DNA from: Bradyrhizobium sp. BTAi1
Lineage (GTDB): Bacteria; Pseudomonadota; Alphaproteobacteria; Rhizobiales; Xanthobacteraceae
NCBI RefSeq assembly: GCF_000015165.1
Contig: NC_009485.1
Coordinates: 1,962,001 to 2,026,000, forward strand
Direction: 5' to 3'
Length of the DNA: 64,000 bases
Each line of letters begins with the position of its first letter. Position 1 is the stretch's first letter. The translations under genes were made by a program, and so were the position numbers. The notes beneath the pieces were generated by a model, which was not told where the DNA came from, made no database searches, and saw nothing but the letters and a program-made list of their open reading frames with translations. This document shows, one piece after another, positions 1 through 7,904 of this stretch.

Positions 1-2
1 GC

Positions 3-83
3 GAAAGCACAAATCCCTTGGTCGAAGCGATGTCGGGCGCGGTCAAGGCGATCGCGGCCAAAGCTACAACGACGCCTGAGTAA
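3..83 (+). CDS. C-terminal fragment of an unidentified protein
   Basis: Reading from base 3, 26 codons run without a stop and end in TAA. They give an Ala-rich tail that includes VEAMSGAVKAIAAKA. Third positions are G/C-rich like the other genes here, which supports a real reading frame, but the start lies outside the window. The tail is too short to assign a family. It stops 26 bases before the decayed oxidoreductase. Confidence 0.3.
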   Translation, partial: ESTNPLVEAMSGAVKAIAAKATTTPE

Positions 84-109
84 ACCATCACCGGGAAAGG
101 CAGGCCAAC

Positions 110-718
110 ATGAGCGCGACCATGGCGAGCCGCTATACTCGGCGGAGCGATGCAGCCATCCGGGCTCGCCTCGATCCCGCAGCCGGTGCCTGGGCGCGGC
201 GAGGTGCTGGTCAAGGTTGCTGCGAGCGGCGTCAATCCGCTCGGCATCAAAATCCGGGCTGGCGTCGCGGCGCATGCGCGTCATCCCTTTCATGCGGTCC
301 TCGGTATCGACCTGCTGGCACCGTGGCGGCGCTTGGGCCCGGGGTGGCTACCTTTCGCGAGGGCGACGAAGTTCATGGCATGACAGCGGTGTCGGCGGCG
401 TGCAGGGATCGCTCGCCGAATATGCTGCTTTCAACTCGGTCGCCCGCTTCGGCCATGTGGTCAGCGCGCTCGGATGGTAGACGCATTCGCTCGCGCCGCT
501 CTCTCTCCGTGCCGGCACCTATTCTGGCGTATTCACGCTGTTGCCGCTCCTCAGCGGCGAATGCCGCGCGCATCACGGGGAAATCCTACGCGAGGCGACC
601 AAATTCGTCGAAGCTGCGCTTCGATCCGCGCCGGTTCAACCTGTCGAATGTCGACGCGGCACATGCGTCGGTCGATGACCGGTCGGCAAAGGGGAAGATC
701 CTGGTTGAATTCCAATAG
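110..718 (+). pseudogene. Decayed zinc-type alcohol dehydrogenase / quinone oxidoreductase
   Basis: Three frames together spell a medium-chain dehydrogenase. One frame (about 140-320) gives the N-terminal GroES-like part (PVPGRGEVLVKVAASGVNPL, then HAVLGIDL). A second (about 385-470) gives GVGGVQGSLAEYAAF. A third (about 482-610) gives APLSLRAGTYSGVFTLLPLL and HHGEILREATKFVEA. The end (about 612-718) shifts again to DPRRFNLSNVDAAH and SAKGKILVEF before a stop. Intact relatives have about 330 residues; here the coding sense totals about 200, and most of the Rossmann nucleotide-binding domain between the second and third blocks is missing. Several frameshifts plus an internal deletion make this a clear pseudogene. 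It sits beside an IS remnant, which suggests a rearranged boundary. Confidence 0.8.
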
Positions 719-770
719 CGATCTGAGGCAATCGACCTTACTTGTACCCGTATGTGAAAGGAAACCCAAC

Positions 771-1073
771 ATGCCATTCGTCAATGTTAAACTGGTTGAA
801 GGCGTTTTCACCACTGAAGAAAAGCATGCAATGGCTAAAGCGCTTACCGACGTGATGGTCAAGTTCGAGGGATCGGAGGTCTTTCGCGAAGTCGTCTGGG
901 TCTTGATTGAGGAGCTTCACACCGACGGTTGGCACATCGGCGGCCGGCCGTTCGCGGGGCCAAAGTCGTTGAAGGAATCGTTGGGTAACTCAAAGGCTAT
1001 CTACGAGACGATCAACGGCGATCCTACCACGCGCGCCGAATGGGCGGCCGCAGCACCTGTTCGTAACACCTGA
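771..1073 (+). CDS. 4-oxalocrotonate tautomerase family protein
   Basis: The product has 100 residues and begins Met-Pro-Phe-Val-Asn-Val. Tautomerase-superfamily proteins use the proline exposed after Met removal as the catalytic base, and that Pro2 is present. The length is above the 62-residue classical 4-OT and resembles the longer single-domain members with a C-terminal extension. A purine-rich GAAAGGAAA stretch lies just before the ATG. The gene stands alone between a pseudogene and an IS remnant, so context gives no pathway. The family assignment is good; the substrate is unknown. Its codon use is less GC-biased than the downstream operons, which fits a mobile or boundary segment. Confidence 0.75.
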   Translation: MPFVNVKLVEGVFTTEEKHAMAKALTDVMVKFEGSEVFREVVWVLIEELHTDGWHIGGRPFAGPKSLKESLGNSKAIYETINGDPTTRAEWAAAAPVRNT

Positions 1074-1344
1074 CGACAACAAGGTCGATCAAGGACGTCA
1101 ATCTCGAAAAACTGCCGAGACCTGCGCTTAGTATCATCGTTCACGGAGGCTCGATCGATGGACATAGAACCAAACCAATTCGTGGCGAGTGCCACGTCGT
1201 CTACGCGTTAGGAGAACGATCGGCGTTCAAGATTGGCGATCTTATCAGCTCGCGGTTGACAATGAGCAGGAGAGGATGCGCCGGTGAGGCAGGCTGAAAT
1301 GATGCAAGCTGCCATTCTTGATGCACCGCAGCTGCCATTTCGGC

Positions 1345-2352
1345 TTGCCTCGATCCCGCGGCTCAAGCGGCTGCTGGCGGACGCCATGCTGGACAATGCC
1401 GCCCTGAAGGATCTCCTGGGAAAGAAGTGGTGACGCCTGCGGCGAAGCGGAAAGCTGTCGCACATCTCGTGCGCGTTCACGGGATGAGCGAACGGCGGGC
1501 GTGTAAAGCCATCGGCTGTTGCCGCATGACGGTCAGATATCGGACGAGCCGGGCTGATGATGCCGGGCTGCGGGAGCGCATGAGGCCGATCGCCCATGAG
1601 CGTCGCCGCTTCGGCTATCGTCGCCTGCACGTCCTGCTCAAGCGGGAGGGCTACCTGGTCAATCACAAGAAGCTGTTCCGGCTGTACCTGGAGGAACGGC
1701 TCACGGTGCGCCGCAGAGGTGGCAGCAAGCGCGCTATCGGGACGCGAGCGCCGATGACGGTGCCGCTGCTCCCGAATCTTTGTGTCGGATCAGATGACCG
1801 ATGGCCGGCGCTTCCGCATCCTGACCGTGGTCGACGACTGCACCCGCGAGTGCCTGGCGCTGGTGGCCGACACTTCACTCTCGGGCGTCCGGGTCGCACG
1901 AGAGTTAGACCGGCTGGTCGCCGAGCGCGGCAAACCCGATGATGGTGGTGAGCGACAACGGTAGTGAGCTCACAAGCAATGCCATCCTGACATGGACCGA
2001 TCAGAGCCGTGTCGCCTGGCACAACATTGCGCCGGGCAAGCCCATGAAGAACGCCTTCATCGAGAGCTTCAACGGTCGCCTGCGGGATGAACTGCTGAAC
2101 GAGACGCTGTTCGCCTCGCTTGCTCAGGCCCGCGTCGCGCTCCGATGCTGGCGGACCGACTATAACGACGCTCGGCCACACTCCCAGCTCGGATGGAAGA
2201 CGCCATCCGAATTCGCCGCCACCTTCAATCCGCGTCGGGATCTGGCGCTGCGCTATGCCGAGAGCTCCGCGCCAGCTGCTACGACCGCCCAGATGGGCAC
2301 ATCAAACCGCCCGAACGAACTCAGATCTGGATAAAACTTGGGGGCAAGGGCA
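1345..2352 (+). mobile_element. IS3-family (IS407-like) insertion sequence remnant
   Basis: Bases 1345-1433 encode only the last part of orfA (PRLKRLLADAMLDNAALKDL, ending GKKW), followed by overlapping orfB. The right end near 2330-2352 (GGATAAAACTTGGGGGCAAG) resembles the usual right terminus of this IS group. No matching left inverted repeat, orfA start or helix-turn-helix region is visible upstream, so the left part is gone. With the frameshifts in orfB the element cannot make a working transposase. No target duplication was found because the left end is lost. Confidence 0.8.
1427..2334 (+). pseudogene. IS3-family transposase orfB, frameshifted
   Basis: OrfB begins at GTG 1427, overlapping the orfA stop, and reads normally through an HTH_21-like region (HGMSERRACKAIGCCRMTVR and RRFGYRRLHVLLKREG). 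Around 1773-1780, right after PMTVPLLPN, the frame breaks. Relatives of this IS group have a Trp-Ser-Leu-Asp-Phe stretch with the first catalytic Asp here, and it appears deleted. The sense continues in another frame from SDQMTDGRRFRILTVVDDCT, and shifts again near 1937 into [14 protein letters not shown] and [16 protein letters not shown]. The second Asp and the final Glu are present. Two frameshifts plus loss of the first DDE residue mean it is inactive. Confidence 0.85.
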
Positions 2353-3075
2353 TCCGGGCCGAATTGGATTTATCTCAGCAGCAATCACCTCAAGGCTCGC
2401 TGTTGGCCGAAAATGATTTGGGCTTATTAGCCGGGCGCGAGTGAATGAATGTGCAAGAGCGCGTGCTCGAACTTGTCGATCGTTTCAATGCGGAGACGTG
2501 ACGATTGGCCTTGCCGATCAAATTGGTCGATCGGAGCGCCCTAATATCTCTGATAGAATTGGACCACGCGAGGCCGTTGACGCTCGGATCTACTCTGTGG
2601 GAATGCGTCTCTGTGGCCGCTCGCGCGACAGGATCAAGAAGGCAGAACGTCCTCGTTATTTGCAGTGGTTGGCTCGTTGAGCTGCGTTGCGGCGCTGCCA
2701 GCGGAATTCTGTCGTCGGCGCGATTGACTGATCCTGGAGTGTCTTGAGATTGGTCGAGGAATCTCAAGGCTTTGTGGGCTCAGCTTAAGATACGACGCTC
2801 TCGTGTCCGTTTCTTGATCGCCGTCGAAAAAGAATCCGTTTGCGGCCAACATCGGTCCACTGCTCAATCGGTTCTCAGCCGATTGGCGCGGATCTGTGCG
2901 ATTGCCGAGAGCTCAAGCAGAGGACAGTCGACATTAGCGGCGCTTATATCCGCAATTTTTGCTTCCAATTTTACTTCGCAAAATCCCGCCGATAGCCTCG
3001 CATCAAGATCGAAACGCAAGCGGGCCAACATCCAACGAAGGATGTCGTGCTGCCTTGTAACCAGCGGGGGTTGCT
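2353..3075. other. Long region without a convincing gene
   Basis: These 723 bases separate the IS remnant from the first ABC operon. Short open frames exist on both strands (for example 2505-2747 plus and 2390-2767 minus), but their products are rich in Ser, Arg and Pro, lack any motif I recognise and do not show the strong G/C third-position bias of neighbouring genes. Bases 2860-3000 are comparatively AT-rich. The promoter of the operon starting at 3076 must lie in the right part, but I cannot pick out boxes with confidence. GCGGGGG about five bases before the ATG at 3076 can serve as ribosome binding site. Confidence 0.5.
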
Positions 3076-4428
3076 ATGCGCGACAACGAGACACGCACGT
3101 CGACGGGCGAGACGGTGGGACTAAAGACCAGGCCGCCGAAAGACAGGCTGAGCCGGCGTTCATTGCTCAAGGGTGCGGCCGCGCTTGCGGGTGCAGCGGT
3201 TGGCTCGGACATCGTGCCGGGCGCGCCGACGATCTGGGCGCAGGAGATCAAGGATATCGAACTGCGCCATGTCGGCGTGTCCTATTCGGTGGTGAAGGCG
3301 ATCGGTGACCAGGCCGCGAAGGATCTCGGCTTCAAGGTCACGATGCAGAACCTCGATACGTCGGCGGCGATCAACCGTTTCATCAGCCAGCCGAACAGCG
3401 TCGACATCGCCGACCTCGAGGGCTGGCAAGCCAAATTGGCCGCCAAGCGCGGCGTCATCCAGGGCATCGAGGTCAAGAAGATCAAGGAGTTCGACAACAT
3501 CCTCCCGATCTTCACCAAAGGTGAGATCAATGGCAACAAGATTCCGCGCCAGGGCATTTCGCCCTATGAGGCGATGTACATCGCCAAGCCCGATGCGACC
3601 GATCTTCATGACGGTGTGACCGAGTGGGCGACCTTCCTGCCACAGGTCTACAATGCCGACTCGATCGGCTACCGGCCCGATCTCGTCGGCCACGAGGTGA
3701 CCGAGTGGAAGGACCTGATCGACCCGAAGTTCAAGGGCAAGGCCGCGATCCTCGACGTGCCCGCGATCGGCATCATGGATGCCGCGCTGTGCTTCGAAAG
3801 TGCCGGACTGATCAAGTACGGCAACAAGGGCAACATGACCAAGGAGGAGATCGACTTCACCTGCAACAAGCTGATCGAGCTGAAGAAGCAGGGGCAATTC
3901 CGCGCCACCTGGACCACCTTCGATCAGTCGGTGCAACTGATGGCGGCAGGCGAGGTGGTGATCCAGTCGATGTGGTCGCCGGCGGTGGCCGCGGTGCGCG
4001 TCAAGGAGATCCCCTGCGTCTACGCGCCTGTCAACGTCAAGAACGGCAAGGAGGGCTATCGCGGCTGGTGCAACGGCATGGGTCTGATGAAGCACCTCAC
4101 CGGCAAGAAGCTCGACGCCGCCTATGAGTATCTCAACTGGTACCTGTCCGGCTGGCAGGGCGGCTTCGTGGCGCGCTACGGCTATTACAGCCCGGTGCCG
4201 TCGACGGCGAAGAAGTTCCTCTCCGCTGCGGAATGGGATTTCTGGTACGAGGGCAAGCCCGCGCCGGAGGTCGTGAACGACCCCTATGGCGTGCCGATGG
4301 AGAAGGCCGGCACCAAGCGCGACGGCGGCTCGTTCCTCGACCGCGTCACCAACATCTCCTGCTGGAATACGCTGATGGACGAGGCTGCCTACATGAACAA
4401 GCGCTGGAACGACTTCAAGGTGGCCTGA
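3076..4428 (+). CDS. ABC transporter substrate-binding protein, spermidine/putrescine type
   Basis: This 450-residue exported protein has a long N-terminal region with a twin-arginine motif (SRRSLLK at 26-32), an Ala/Gly-rich core and a probable cleavage after Ala55. It should therefore be folded in the cytoplasm and moved to the periplasm by Tat. The mature part resembles the PotD/PotF class of extracellular binding proteins and is followed by two permeases and an ATPase of the same class, so it is the receptor of a complete importer. Downstream genes encode a molybdenum hydroxylase and an amidase. The ligand is therefore more likely a nitrogen-containing organic compound than a plain polyamine; this is inference from context. 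Confidence 0.85.
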   Translation: MRDNETRTSTGETVGLKTRPPKDRLSRRSLLKGAAALAGAAVGSDIVPGAPTIWAQEIKDIELRHVGVSYSVVKAIGDQAAKDLGFKVTMQNLDTSAAINRFISQPNSVDIADLEGWQAKLAAKRGVIQGIEVKKIKEFDNILPIFTKGEINGNKIPRQGISPYEAMYIAKPDATDLHDGVTEWATFLPQVYNADSIGYRPDLVGHEVTEWKDLIDPKFKGKAAILDVPAIGIMDAALCFESAGLIKYGNKGNMTKEEIDFTCNKLIELKKQGQFRATWTTFDQSVQLMAAGEVVIQSMWSPAVAAVRVKEIPCVYAPVNVKNGKEGYRGWCNGMGLMKHLTGKKLDAAYEYLNWYLSGWQGGFVARYGYYSPVPSTAKKFLSAAEWDFWYEGKPAPEVVNDPYGVPMEKAGTKRDGGSFLDRVTNISCWNTLMDEAAYMNKRWNDFKVA

Positions 4429-4451
4429 TTCCTGCCTCTTTCCACTGCACG

Positions 4452-4473
4452 GCCGGCACGATCCCGTGCCGGC
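4452..4473 (+). other. Stable mRNA hairpin after the binding-protein gene
   Basis: GCCGGCACG and CGTGCCGGC form a perfect 9-bp stem around the loop ATCC, in the 72-base gap between the binding-protein stop and the first permease. There is no T-run, so it is not a typical intrinsic terminator. Hairpins in this place commonly protect the upstream mRNA or reduce read-through, so that binding protein is made in excess over the membrane parts. The role is inferred; the stem is seen directly. Confidence 0.6.
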
Positions 4474-4500
4474 GCAGGCGACAGCAAAGCAATCTCCGCG

Positions 4501-5382
4501 ATGATGCCGAGCTCTTCTTCAACCTCTCGTTCGAGCCTGACCGGCTGGCTTTACGTGTCGCCTCTGGTCGGCGTGCTCGTGCCGTTCTTCCTGGCGCCGA
4601 TCCTGGTGGTGCTGGCGGCAAGCTTCTTCGGCTCGGACGGATTCGGCGGGCTCACGCCGGGCTTCACGCTGGCGAACTACGTCGAAGTGCTGCATTCGGC
4701 GCTGACGCTCAAGCTCTATCTGGCAACGATCAAGTTCACCGTGCTGACCTGGATCTTCACGCTGCTGATCGGCTTCTTCGTGGCATACTTCCTGGTCTTT
4801 CACGTGCGCAACCAGCTGCTCGCAATCGGGCTGTTCCTGCTGTGCACCGTGCCGTTCTGGACCTCGAACATCATCCGCATGATCTCGTGGATCCCGCTGC
4901 TCGGCAAGGAAGGGCTGATCAACGCGGCCCTGATCTCGACCGGGGTGATCCGCCAGCCGCTGGAAGTGCTGCTGTTCTCGGATCTCGCCGTCGTCATCGC
5001 CTATGTGCACCAGCTGACGATCTTCATGATCGTGCCGATCTTCAATGCCATGGCGCGGATCGACAAGCGGCTGATCGAGGCCGCGATCGATGCCGGCGCC
5101 AGCCGCTTCGACATCCTGCGCCTGATCGTGGTGCCGATGGCCAAGAGCGGCATCGCGCTCGGCTCGATCTTCGTGGTCTCGATCGTGATGGGCGACTTCT
5201 TTGTCGTCAAGGTGATGTCCGGCGGCGGCTCCGCCTCGGTGGTCAGCGCCTTCTATGAGGACGTCGGCGTGCTGCAATATCCGACGGCAGCGGCGAGCGC
5301 GGTGCTGCTGACGCTGGTGCTCGTCGCCATCGTGTCGCTGATCCTGCGCAGCGTCGACATCCGGCGGGAGATCACCCGATGA
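4501..5382 (+). CDS. ABC transporter permease, PotB type
   Basis: The 293-residue membrane protein has about six hydrophobic segments, the first at about 16-40. The cytoplasmic EAA loop that docks to the ATPase is seen as EAAIDAGAS starting at Glu193, followed by PMAKSGIALG. Length and layout match the first permease of spermidine/putrescine-class importers. The gene lies 72 bases after the binding protein across a hairpin and overlaps the next permease by four bases (ATGA), so the two are translationally coupled. The start at 4501 has a second Met directly after it. Confidence 0.85.
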   Translation: MMPSSSSTSRSSLTGWLYVSPLVGVLVPFFLAPILVVLAASFFGSDGFGGLTPGFTLANYVEVLHSALTLKLYLATIKFTVLTWIFTLLIGFFVAYFLVFHVRNQLLAIGLFLLCTVPFWTSNIIRMISWIPLLGKEGLINAALISTGVIRQPLEVLLFSDLAVVIAYVHQLTIFMIVPIFNAMARIDKRLIEAAIDAGASRFDILRLIVVPMAKSGIALGSIFVVSIVMGDFFVVKVMSGGGSASVVSAFYEDVGVLQYPTAAASAVLLTLVLVAIVSLILRSVDIRREITR

Positions 5383-6269
5383 GTGCCGTCGTGGTCGACA
5401 ATCCCGAGCAGGGGATCTCCGCGCGCAAGGCGATCGCGCCGAGCAGGGGCAAGCGGCCCTGGACCTTCTACGTGCTGGCGTCGCTGTTTACAGCCTATGT
5501 GCTCGCGCTCTACGGCCCGATGTTCTGCATCTACATCCTGTCGTTCCAGGACGTTCGCGGCGGCCTCGTGTTTCCGATGAAGGGGCGTTCGCTGCACTGG
5601 TTCATCGACCTGTTCACCCAGGTGCGTACCGGCGACGTCAAGGGCTCGTTCGACCGTTCGATCAAGCTCGCGGTGATCGTCACCATCATCACGGTGGTGA
5701 TCTCGTTCCTGGCCGGCCTCGGCTTCCGTCGCCGCTTCAAGGGCGACAGCATCGTATTCTACATGATGATCGGCAGCCTCGTGGCGCCCGGCCTGGTGCT
5801 CGGGCTCGGCACTGGCCTGCTGTTCCAGGCGCTGGGACTGAGCCCGGCCTGGTACTCCTCGGCGCTCGGCGCGCAGCTGTCGTGGACGTTGCCGTTCGGC
5901 GTGCTCGTGATGTTCGCGGTGATGTCGCGCTTCAACAATGCCTGGGACGAGGCGGCGCGCGATCTCGGCGCCAGCCGCTGGCAGGCGATCCGGCTCGTCA
6001 TGATCCCGGTGCTGGCGCCTGGACTGGTTGCGGTCGCCTTGTTCGGCTTCACGCTGTCCTACGACGAGTTCGCGCGTACCCTGCAGACGGCGGGCTCTCT
6101 CAACACGCTGCCGCTGGAGATCTGGAGCATGACGTTGAACGTCACCTCGCCCTCGCTCTACGCGCTCGGCACCGTGACAACGATCGTGTCCTTCGTCGTC
6201 ATCGGCGTCAGCCTGGGAAGCATCGTGCTGATCCAGAAGAAGCGCGGCGCGCAGAAGATCAAAGGATAA
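5379..6269 (+). CDS. ABC transporter permease, PotC type
   Basis: This second permease of the importer has 296 residues. After about 30 polar residues, hydrophobic spans begin near residue 32, and further spans are visible through VIVTIITVVISFLAGLGF and GSLVAPGLVLGLGTGLLF. The EAA docking loop reads EAARDLGASRWQAIR from Glu191. Its ATG overlaps the stop of the preceding permease. It probably pairs with that protein as a heterodimeric channel, energised by the ATPase encoded 11 bases downstream. Confidence 0.85.
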   Translation: MSAVVVDNPEQGISARKAIAPSRGKRPWTFYVLASLFTAYVLALYGPMFCIYILSFQDVRGGLVFPMKGRSLHWFIDLFTQVRTGDVKGSFDRSIKLAVIVTIITVVISFLAGLGFRRRFKGDSIVFYMMIGSLVAPGLVLGLGTGLLFQALGLSPAWYSSALGAQLSWTLPFGVLVMFAVMSRFNNAWDEAARDLGASRWQAIRLVMIPVLAPGLVAVALFGFTLSYDEFARTLQTAGSLNTLPLEIWSMTLNVTSPSLYALGTVTTIVSFVVIGVSLGSIVLIQKKRGAQKIKG

Positions 6270-6280
6270 GGCTTGGACGG

Positions 6281-7387
6281 ATGCGGATCGAACGAGGCGA
6301 TATTGAGCTCGCAGGTGTCTGCAAGAGCTATGACGGTGTCGTCAATGCCGTCGACGGCGTCAATCTCAGGATTGCCGACGGCGCTTATTGCTGCTTCATC
6401 GGCCCGTCCGGCTGCGGCAAGACCACCATCCTGCGCATGATTGCCGGCCATGAGGACCCGACCGCGGGAGAGATCGTGATCGGCGGCCACAACGTGGTCG
6501 GCCTGCCGCCGGTGCAGCGGCGCACCGCGATGATGTTCCAGTCCTACGCGCTGTTTCCGCACCTGACGGTGCGCGAGAACATCGCCTTTGCGCTGCAGGT
6601 CCGCGGCCAGTCCAAGGCCGAACGGCTGCGGGCGGCTGACGCGATGATCGAGAAGGTACGCCTGACGCAGTTTGCCGACCGGCTGCCGGCGCAGCTCTCC
6701 GGCGGGCAGCAGCAGCGCGTGGCGCTGGCGCGGGCCGCGATCACCGAGCCGCGCGTGCTGCTGCTCGACGAGCCGCTGTCGGCGCTCGACGAGCAGCTGC
6801 GGGTGCAGATGCGCCAGGAGTTGCGGCGGATGCAGCGCGAGCTCGGCATTACCTTCATCCACGTCACCCACACCCAGCTCGAGGCGATCGCGCTTGCCGA
6901 TCTCGTCGTGGTGATGGAGCAGGGGCGGATCAAGCAGGCCGGGCCGGCGCGCGAGGTCTACGCCCATCCGCGCGACCGGTACGTCGCCGAGTTCATGGGC
7001 GGCCAGAACGTGCTGTCCGGCCGGGTCGCGAAGGTCAATGGCGGGAGCTTCCTGCTGAAGCAGGGCGCGCGAGAGGCCATCGAGGTGCCGCTGCAGGCGC
7101 GTCGCGGCATCGGCGTCGGCGACACTATCGATATCGCCGTGCGCCGTGACGATGTTGCGCTGGTCCGGCCCGGCGCGTCGCTGCCGCCCGGTTGCGGCAC
7201 CGCGCTGCCGAGTCGCGTGACCGCGATCGAGTATCAGGGCTATTTCGTCAAGGTCATGCTCGACACCGTGCCGGACGACGAGTTCGTCGCCTATGTGCCC
7301 GAAAAGACCTTCTTCGCAGATCCCTTCAACGTCGGCGACGTCGTTCTGGCCACCTGGGTGGCGGATCGCGCCCGCCCGCTCGCCTGA
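6281..7387 (+). CDS. ABC transporter ATP-binding protein, PotA type
   Basis: The 368-residue cytoplasmic ATPase has Walker A GPSGCGKT at 41-48, the ABC signature LSGGQ from 139, Walker B with LLLDEP (Asp163), a switch His in HVTHTQLEA, and a C-terminal TOBE-like region of about 130 residues as in PotA/MalK-class proteins. The start at 6281 is chosen because it lies just after the permease stop and gives the normal N-terminus; the frame itself is open much further upstream inside the permease gene. It completes the four-gene importer. The hydroxylase genes follow 26 bases later, indicating one transcript. Confidence 0.88.
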   Translation: MRIERGDIELAGVCKSYDGVVNAVDGVNLRIADGAYCCFIGPSGCGKTTILRMIAGHEDPTAGEIVIGGHNVVGLPPVQRRTAMMFQSYALFPHLTVRENIAFALQVRGQSKAERLRAADAMIEKVRLTQFADRLPAQLSGGQQQRVALARAAITEPRVLLLDEPLSALDEQLRVQMRQELRRMQRELGITFIHVTHTQLEAIALADLVVVMEQGRIKQAGPAREVYAHPRDRYVAEFMGGQNVLSGRVAKVNGGSFLLKQGAREAIEVPLQARRGIGVGDTIDIAVRRDDVALVRPGASLPPGCGTALPSRVTAIEYQGYFVKVMLDTVPDDEFVAYVPEKTFFADPFNVGDVVLATWVADRARPLA

Positions 7388-7413
7388 CCCTTTTCGACAA
7401 CGGAGAGTAGACC

Positions 7414-7902
7414 GTGCAGATCTCCTTCACCCTCAATGGCCGTCCGACCACGGTCGACGTGGCGCCGGCAACGCTCGTCAGCGATCTCCTGCGTGAGCAG
7501 CTCAGCCTCACGGGGACGCATGTCGGCTGCGATACCAGCCAGTGCGGCGCCTGCGTCGTGCATCTCGACGGTGCGCCCGTGAAGAGCTGCACCTTGCTGG
7601 CGCCGTCGCTGGACGGCGCGACCTTGCTGACCATCGAGGGGCTCGGCGCCACCGCAGGCTCGAACGGGCTGCATCCAATGCAGGAAGCGTTCCGCGAGCA
7701 TCATGGCCTGCAATGCGGCTTCTGTACGCCGGGCATGGTGATGACCGCGACCGCTCTCGCTGCCGCCAATCCGGCACCGACCGAGGCCGAGGTCCGGCGC
7801 GGGCTCGAAGGCAACATTTGCCGGTGCACCGGCTATCAGAACATCGTCATCGCGGTCATGGCCGGCGCGGCCGCCATGCACGCCACGTCAGCGGGAGAGT
7901 GA
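7414..7902 (+). CDS. Molybdenum hydroxylase small subunit, two [2Fe-2S] clusters (CoxS type)
   Basis: This is the electron-transfer subunit (162 residues) of a xanthine-dehydrogenase/CO-dehydrogenase-family hydroxylase. The plant-ferredoxin-type cluster uses C39, C44, C47 and C59 (CDTSQCGAC). The second, all-helical cluster uses C101, C104, C136 and C138 (CGFCTPG and CRCTG). All eight ligands are present, so it should be functional. The GTG start at 7414 follows an AACGGAGAG ribosome binding site. It lies between the importer and the large subunit, in small-large-medium order rather than the medium-small-large order common for true CO dehydrogenases. Confidence 0.92.
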   Translation: MQISFTLNGRPTTVDVAPATLVSDLLREQLSLTGTHVGCDTSQCGACVVHLDGAPVKSCTLLAPSLDGATLLTIEGLGATAGSNGLHPMQEAFREHHGLQCGFCTPGMVMTATALAAANPAPTEAEVRRGLEGNICRCTGYQNIVIAVMAGAAAMHATSAGE

Positions 7903-7904
7903 CC

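Noticed and set aside
2390..2767. Minus-strand open frame of 125 codons and overlapping plus-strand frames in the gene-poor region
   Set aside because: Products are Ser/Arg-rich with no recognisable motif, codon use does not match neighbouring genes, and several frames overlap without one standing out.
2868..3025. Short minus-strand frame (about 48 residues, ending ...SAIAQIRANRLRTD) opposite the first operon's upstream region
   Set aside because: Its composition looks protein-like, but third codon positions are not GC-rich, there is no ribosome site and it is too short to judge.
3160..4095. Long minus-strand open frame of 311 codons inside the binding-protein gene
   Set aside because: Antisense shadow of a strongly biased GC-rich gene; the product is a Leu/Asp/Arg-rich string without motifs.
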